From NCBI GenBank assembly GCA_903944555.1, contig CAJASG010000587.1, positions 1 through 12,004 of the forward strand: 12,004 nt of DNA, written 5' to 3'. Source of the DNA: an uncultured beta proteobacterium (lineage in GTDB: Bacteria; Pseudomonadota; Gammaproteobacteria; Burkholderiales; Burkholderiaceae_C). This document shows, piece after piece, positions 8,296 to 12,004 of this stretch (the first letter of the stretch is position 1; each line of letters starts with the position of its first letter). The notes under the pieces were generated by a model, which was not told where the DNA came from, made no database searches, and saw only the letters and a list, made by a program, of their open reading frames with translations. Both the position numbers and the translations under genes were made by a program.

Positions 8296-10041
8296 TCAGG
8301 CCTGGCGGGCCGCCGTGGCGCTGCAGGTCCAGTTGCCGGTGTCGACCTGCACGCCGTATTCGGCTTCGGCCGCTTCTACCGACACATAGCCGTTGCGCAC
8401 GTCGTACATCACCTGTTCCATGGGCCGCTCCATGGCGTTGCCCCAGCCGCCGCCGCCGGGATTGATGGTGCCCACGCGCTCGCCGGGGTTGATGGTCAGG
8501 ATGGCGTTGCTGCGCATCACTTCGATCACCTCATCACCCAGCTTGCGTTCGATGCGGCCGAGCTTGAGCGACTCGCAGGCGCTGCTGGCGCCATTGGCAC
8601 CGATGGCCGGGTAATGCCGCCCTTCACCAAAGCTGATGACCGTCATCTCGTGGTCCAGCGGCTCCACTTCCCACTGCGTGGCGCAGCCGCCGCGGTAGCG
8701 TCCGGCGCCGCCGCTGTCTTTCACCAAGCCGTAGCGGTGGATCTGGATCGGGTAGCTGTATTCCAGGATTTCAATATCCCCCGAGGTCAGTGCGCCAAAG
8801 CAGCATTCGGGGCCGACCGCGTTCCAGCCGTCCATGTGTTCGGTGGCACCGGCGCCGCTGATCAGCGAGGCCAGCACCATGGTCACGTATTCCTCGTTGT
8901 TGCGCGTGTCGCGTCCGGCGATGTTGACACCGCTGGAGTGGCCCCAGGAGCCCACGGCCCGGTCGGGCGCGGCCTGCTCCAGGGCCATGCGCACGGCGTC
9001 GGCCAGTGTCTCCATGGGTGTAGTGGTGCAGTTGACGTGGGGGGCAGGCTCCTGCGCGTTGCACAGCGTGCCCATGGGCCCCAGGTCGATGTCGATGCAG
9101 CGGTACAGGCCCTCGTTGTAGGGTGGCGCCACCTTGGCGAACATCATCAGACCCAGGTACACGCCCGAGTAGGAATTGCCGGCATAGGAGTTGATGAAGT
9201 AAGGCACCTGTGGCGGGCTGGCAATGGCAATGTGGCAGTTGTCGGCCGTGATGGTGACGGTGGCGCTGATCTTCAGTTCGCCCAGGCCGTGGCCGGCGTC
9301 TTCCAGCACGGCGGTGGCTTGGTAAACGCCATCGGGCACCTGGGCGATCAGGCTGCGCATGGAGCGGTCTGCCATGTCCAGCAACTCGTCCAGGCAGGCC
9401 TGCACTTCTTCCACACCGTATTTGTCCACCAGCGCAATCATGTTGCGCTCGCCGATCTGCACCGTGCCCATCTGGGCGCGCAGGTCGCCCTCCCAGTCCC
9501 GGCGCGAGCGCACATTGGCCAGCAGGAAGTTGATGACGTCTTTGCGCTCCACACCGCGGTCATAGAGCTTGATGGGGGGAATGCGCAGCCCTTCGGCAAA
9601 CATGTCCTTGGCGTCCGGGTTGTAGCCGGCCGGCACCGGGCCGCCGATGTCGGTCACATGGCCCTTGCACACGCTCCAGAACATCAGCTTGCCCTGGTAG
9701 AACACCGGCTTGTACATGCAGCAGTCCAGGATGTGGCTGCCCATCATCACGGGGTCGTTGTGGTAAATGATGTCACCCTCGTGGATGTCATCGCCAAAGT
9801 AGTTGGCCACCGCCTTCATGGCCGGCATCAGGCCGCCCAGGTGGATCGGAATGTCCTGGCCCTGGATGATCATCTCGGCGCGGTGGTTGAACAGCGCGTT
9901 GCTGTAGTCGTGCGCCACGTTGAAGACGCTGGAGCGTGCCGTCTTCTCCAGCGTCAGGGACATTTCGCGCTGGGTGGTTTCCAGTGCGCCACGAACCACG
10001 GCCAGCGTGATCGGGTCTATCTTGCGTCGTGTGTTGCTCAT
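8296..10041 (-). CDS. hyuB: Hydantoinase/oxoprolinase B subunit
   Basis: This 581-residue protein is the partner of HyuA in the ATP-dependent amidohydrolase. Family landmarks are NDPVMMGSHILD (95-106), GHVTDIGG (127-134), DSGGAGRYRGG (442-452) and NPGGGGWGN (527-535), followed by a C-terminal YDVRNGYVSVEAAEAEYGV segment (546-564), all in normal order. The start at 10041 (MSNTRRKIDP) is chosen because family similarity begins there and GGAGA lies eight bases upstream. The frame stays open to 10224, but the extra residues are unlike the family and cross the operator-like dyad. It is the first gene of the operon, and repeats upstream (10062-10159) are candidates for its control. Whether the enzyme acts on a hydantoin, lactam or oxoproline is not decided by sequence. 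Confidence 0.93.
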   Translation of the reverse strand: MSNTRRKIDPITLAVVRGALETTQREMSLTLEKTARSSVFNVAHDYSNALFNHRAEMIIQGQDIPIHLGGLMPAMKAVANYFGDDIHEGDIIYHNDPVMMGSHILDCCMYKPVFYQGKLMFWSVCKGHVTDIGGPVPAGYNPDAKDMFAEGLRIPPIKLYDRGVERKDVINFLLANVRSRRDWEGDLRAQMGTVQIGERNMIALVDKYGVEEVQACLDELLDMADRSMRSLIAQVPDGVYQATAVLEDAGHGLGELKISATVTITADNCHIAIASPPQVPYFINSYAGNSYSGVYLGLMMFAKVAPPYNEGLYRCIDIDLGPMGTLCNAQEPAPHVNCTTTPMETLADAVRMALEQAAPDRAVGSWGHSSGVNIAGRDTRNNEEYVTMVLASLISGAGATEHMDGWNAVGPECCFGALTSGDIEILEYSYPIQIHRYGLVKDSGGAGRYRGGCATQWEVEPLDHEMTVISFGEGRHYPAIGANGASSACESLKLGRIERKLGDEVIEVMRSNAILTINPGERVGTINPGGGGWGNAMERPMEQVMYDVRNGYVSVEAAEAEYGVQVDTGNWTCSATAARQA

Positions 10042-10061
10042 CGTCTGTCTCCGGTTGGCCC

Positions 10062-10079
10062 CATCGAAACTTTTCGATG
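10062..10079. promoter_or_regulatory. Perfect 18-bp dyad upstream of hyuB, candidate operator
   Basis: CATCGAAA-CT-TTTCGATG has perfect 8-bp arms around a 2-bp centre and is centred about 29 bp before the hyuB ATG. Its position suits a repressor site overlapping the start of transcription, or a small hairpin in the leader. No matching regulator gene is adjacent except the Crp/Fnr-family gene, whose expected site is different. Confidence 0.5.
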
Positions 10080-10126
10080 AAGTGCATGGAGCGAAGATAG
10101 ATTTGCAGTGCGTTATTGGCTTGCGT

Positions 10127-10159
10127 TTGCGTGCACAAGCGTTTGCACTTGCGTGCACA
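10127..10159. promoter_or_regulatory. Pair of direct repeats 22 bp apart upstream of hyuB, candidate activator site
   Basis: TTGCGTGCACA occurs at 10127-10137 and again at 10149-10159, start to start exactly 22 bp, close to two helical turns. Each copy contains the palindrome GTGCAC. Bases 10131-10148 also form an imperfect dyad with 7 of 9 pairs. Same-face spacing suggests cooperative binding of a regulator about 85-120 bp before hyuB. No convincing sigma-70 promoter could be placed next to it. Confidence 0.45.
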
Positions 10160-10169
10160 CTAGGGTAAG

Positions 10170-10735
10170 TCCCAATGTCGCTGCTACTGGTCGGAAATTC
10201 GCAGAAAGCAGGATTAAAGAACAACGATAAACTTCTCGGAGAATCGCAATGCGAACAGCTTGGGTTTGCTTGGATGGTCTCACTTGACCAATCATTCGCG
10301 AAAGGTCAAAAGCCGTGGATGGCCGGGCCCACTTTGGCAAAGTTATCTCAGCAAAGCCACCTGTCGACGCCGGTTTTCCAACGGCCTCTATGGAGCCGTT
10401 AGACCACGAATCCAAAGGATCGTCCCCGATACCCAAGTGCTGACAGCCTCACTGCCCTGTGTCACCGCTTTGGGCACGATGTCGAACGACAGGATCGGTT
10501 CCAGACTGGGGTTGAACCGGACCCCCCGATTGCTGACATTCCGAATGTCAACAAGCAGCCCATCAGAGTCATTTGACGCCAAATCGCCTATGACTGGGTA
10601 CGCCCCAATGCAGAGATTTAAAACACTTTCTCCGAGCACTTTTTCACCAGTCGCCAAGCCCATCGAATCCGAAATGATGATCGGGGACTTTCAGCCCAAC
10701 TGACCGCAGCCTTGGGTATATTGCGCGCACCCGCG
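10170..10735. other. Low-GC intergenic region without a supported gene
   Basis: This stretch differs in composition from its surroundings: bases 10201-10260 hold 26 G/C of 60, against 44 of 60 at 4081-4140. I recognise no product in any frame. The most protein-like reading is leftward 10663-10388 (91 codons, beginning MGLATGEKVLGES), but it has no ribosome binding site, no known motif and no partner gene. Short dyads are present: TTGACC-14 nt-GGTCAA (10284-10309), ACTTTGGCAAAGT (10331-10343), AACGGC-9 nt-GCCGTT (10380-10400) and TGACATT-CCG-AATGTCA (10534-10550). It may be decayed coding DNA, a dispersed intergenic repeat or transferred DNA. Confidence 0.4.
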
Positions 10736-10811
10736 ACATGACGTAGGTGACCAAAGACATGGACTTTCGCGTGAAAGCCTGTAGGGGAGCCTCGCTGGAG
10801 TATGGCGGGCG

Positions 10812-11459
10812 TTACACCCCGGCCAAGGACCGCAGGCCGTTCATATCCACCAGGTTCACGATGCGACCCGAGCCACTGATGAGGCTGCGTTCGCGCAGAT
10901 GGCGCAGCACTCGCGACAGCGTTTCTGGCGCAATGCCCAGTTGGGTGGCAATGCTGCGTTTGCGTTGCTGCAACTGCACCGAACACACACCTTTGTCGGT
11001 GCTGGTCGCGTGGAGCAACAGCCATTCGGCGCAACGAGCTTCGGCGTCTTTGGCCAGGCGGCTGACCACCAAATCTGTTTGTTGCCGATGCGCCCGTGCC
11101 ACGTCGAGCAAAATGGAATGTCCGCCTTCACAACAAGAATCCAGTGATTTTCTGAATTCCGCGATAGGCACGCGGCGCAATGTCACTGGGGTTTCGGCTA
11201 CGGCATCCACGGCGCTGGGCAGGTTGAGCACGGCAGCGGTGGCCTCTAGCCAGCATGGGCCGACGGCCACCCGTAACTGCTGGTCCAGCAACTCGCCTTT
11301 GCTTGCACCCACCGGCGCCACACTGAGCACGCCAAGTGCAACCCGACCGCTCTCGAGGTAGATGACGGAATCAGCTGCCAGCAAACGCTTGAGCAGAACT
11401 GCGCCTGTCTGCACGGTTTCAACGGGACTGGATGAGAAAAGGGTTTCATTGGCAAACAT
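10812..11459 (-). CDS. Crp/Fnr-family transcriptional regulator
   Basis: This 215-residue protein has the length and order of a Crp/Fnr regulator: an N-terminal effector domain, a connecting helix near 115-145, and a C-terminal winged helix-turn-helix. The HTH is SIATQLGIAPETLSRVLRHL (169-188), followed by a wing ISGSGRIVNL (194-203). E179, S182 and R183 reproduce the E-x-x-S-R contact pattern that FNR uses to read TTGAT half-sites. The N-terminal iron-sulfur cysteine cluster of FNR is absent; cysteines are at 69, 109, 110, 143 and 159, so it is more like the Dnr or other non-cluster branch, sensing an unknown signal. ATG at 11459 is preferred; a TTG at 11486 in frame would add nine residues and is not better supported. 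Neither has a good ribosome binding site. It is divergent from the deaminase and shares a 112-bp control region with an FNR-like box. Confidence 0.85.
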   Translation of the reverse strand: MFANETLFSSSPVETVQTGAVLLKRLLAADSVIYLESGRVALGVLSVAPVGASKGELLDQQLRVAVGPCWLEATAAVLNLPSAVDAVAETPVTLRRVPIAEFRKSLDSCCEGGHSILLDVARAHRQQTDLVVSRLAKDAEARCAEWLLLHATSTDKGVCSVQLQQRKRSIATQLGIAPETLSRVLRHLRERSLISGSGRIVNLVDMNGLRSLAGV

Positions 11460-11494
11460 GACCGCGACTGTGCCGCCACCAGCCAAAAACCACT

Positions 11495-11508
11495 TTGAGG
11501 AAGATCAA
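11495..11508. promoter_or_regulatory. FNR/Dnr-type binding box in the divergent intergenic region
   Basis: TTGAG-GAAG-ATCAA matches the FNR-class consensus TTGAT-N4-ATCAA at 9 of 10 half-site positions; on the minus strand it reads TTGAT-CTTC-CTCAA. It is centred about 43 bp before the regulator ATG and 70 bp before the deaminase ATG. This suits autoregulation, divergent control or both. I could not place a good -10 box at the spacing expected for activation in either direction. Confidence 0.6.
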
Positions 11509-11571
11509 ACTTCGCTGAACCAGCGCGTGGGCGCGCTACCATCTAAAACTTTCGTTTTGACAAGGCCACCG

Positions 11572-12004
11572 ATGTCTACCCTGCTGATCCAAAACGCCCG
11601 CTGCATTGCAACCTTTGACCAAAGCGACCCCGCCCAGGCGCTGGAGCTGCGGGGTGCGTCCATTTATATTCGCGGCAACCGGATCGAATTTTTGGGGCCA
11701 ACGGCCGACTTGCCCAGCGAAGCGCTGGCCGCCGACGAGGTGATCGACGCTCGCCACCATGTGGTTACCCCCGGGCTGGTCAATACGCACCACCACATGT
11801 ACCAGAGCCTGACCCGGGCGATCCCCCGGGTGCAAAACGCAGAGCTGTTCGGCTGGCTGGGTGGCCTGTACCCGATCTGGGCCGGCCTGACGCCCGAGAT
11901 GGTGCAGGTCAGTACCCAGATTGCCATGGCCGAGCTGCTGATGAGCGGCTGCACCACCAGCAGCGACCACCTCTACATTTACCCCAACGGCGTGCGGCTG
12001 GACG
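11572..12004 (+). CDS. 8-oxoguanine deaminase-like amidohydrolase, N-terminal part
   Basis: The first 144 codons are present and the frame is open at the right edge. The protein begins as an amidohydrolase (MSTLLIQNARCI) and carries the first metal-binding H-x-H within the segment VVTPGLVNTHHHMYQSLTRA (64-83; H73 and H75). ELFGWLGGLYPIWAGLTPEM (91-110) and LLMSGCTTSSDHLYIYP (122-138) are characteristic of the 8-oxoguanine deaminase group, often labelled hydroxyatrazine or guanine deaminase-like. These enzymes hydrolyse 8-oxoguanine to urate and ammonia in the cytoplasm. The remaining metal and base-binding residues lie outside the window, so substrate is not confirmed. AAGG six bases before the ATG supports the start. 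It is transcribed away from the Crp/Fnr-family gene, with an FNR-like box upstream. Confidence 0.85.
   Translation, partial: MSTLLIQNARCIATFDQSDPAQALELRGASIYIRGNRIEFLGPTADLPSEALAADEVIDARHHVVTPGLVNTHHHMYQSLTRAIPRVQNAELFGWLGGLYPIWAGLTPEMVQVSTQIAMAELLMSGCTTSSDHLYIYPNGVRLD

Noticed and set aside
6691..10080. Open frame of 1129 codons on the plus strand, opposite hyuA and hyuB
   Set aside because: It lies antisense to two clearly recognised genes, crosses their boundary, is rich in His, Gly, Ala, Val and Gln, and shows no domain. High third-position G/C on the minus strand removes stops from this antisense phase, so it is a shadow frame.
10042..10224. N-terminal extension of hyuB to 10224
   Set aside because: Family similarity and a good ribosome binding site place the start at 10041; the extension crosses operator-like repeats and has no family match.
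10380..10410. AACGGC-9 nt-GCCGTT followed by GTTAGAC, reminiscent of an integron attC core
   Set aside because: GTTAGAC fits the 3' core pattern, but no matching RYYYAAC partner lies at a suitable distance upstream and there is no integrase or cassette gene.
10704..10725. TATATT at about 10716 as a -10 box
   Set aside because: No acceptable -35 at proper spacing and no rightward gene follows that it could serve.
11536..11970. Leftward frame opposite the deaminase start
   Set aside because: The rightward frame has the metal-binding H-x-H and characteristic deaminase segments, so the leftward frame is its shadow.

Overview
The window looks like chromosomal DNA from a high-GC betaproteobacterium, most likely Burkholderiales/Comamonadaceae. 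This rests on strong G/C preference at third codon positions, long antisense shadow frames, and family-level resemblance of the encoded proteins. The assignment is inference from reading, not from a search.

Bases 1-10041 are read leftward as one catabolic and transport locus. In transcription order it holds: hydantoinase/oxoprolinase B subunit (10041-8296); the ATP-binding A subunit (8235-6166); a complete LIV-type (branched-chain amino acid/amide family) ABC importer, namely ATPase LivG-like (6152-5403), ATPase LivF-like (5406-4666), permease LivH-like (4646-3732), permease LivM-like (3694-2678) and periplasmic binding protein (2586-1378); and a class III GABA-type aminotransferase (1294 to beyond the left edge). 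Gaps are short (60, 13, -4, 19, 37 and 91 bp). A convincing intrinsic terminator lies between the binding protein and the aminotransferase. The simplest reading is that the importer brings in a cyclic amide or imide (lactam, hydantoin or 5-oxoproline type), the HyuA/HyuB pair opens the ring with ATP, and the aminotransferase removes the amino group of an omega-amino acid product. The substrate is not determined by the sequence.

Bases 10042-10811 (770 bp) hold no gene I can support. The part next to hyuB carries operator-like structure: a perfect 18-bp dyad (8-bp arms) at 10062-10079 and two identical 11-mers exactly 22 bp apart at 10127-10159. From about 10170 to 10735 the DNA is clearly poorer in G+C than its surroundings and holds several short dyads but no recognised product.

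The right end is a divergent pair. A Crp/Fnr-family regulator (11459-10812, leftward) lacks the N-terminal cysteine cluster of oxygen-sensing FNR but keeps the E-x-x-S-R recognition-helix signature. Facing it is the start of an 8-oxoguanine deaminase-like amidohydrolase (11572 to beyond the right edge, rightward). A 9-of-10 match to the FNR-type box TTGAT-N4-ATCAA sits between them at 11495-11508.

Nothing here is clearly a new system. The most useful leads are the regulator and box pair, the unassigned operator elements upstream of hyuB, and the lactamase-transporter-aminotransferase grouping.
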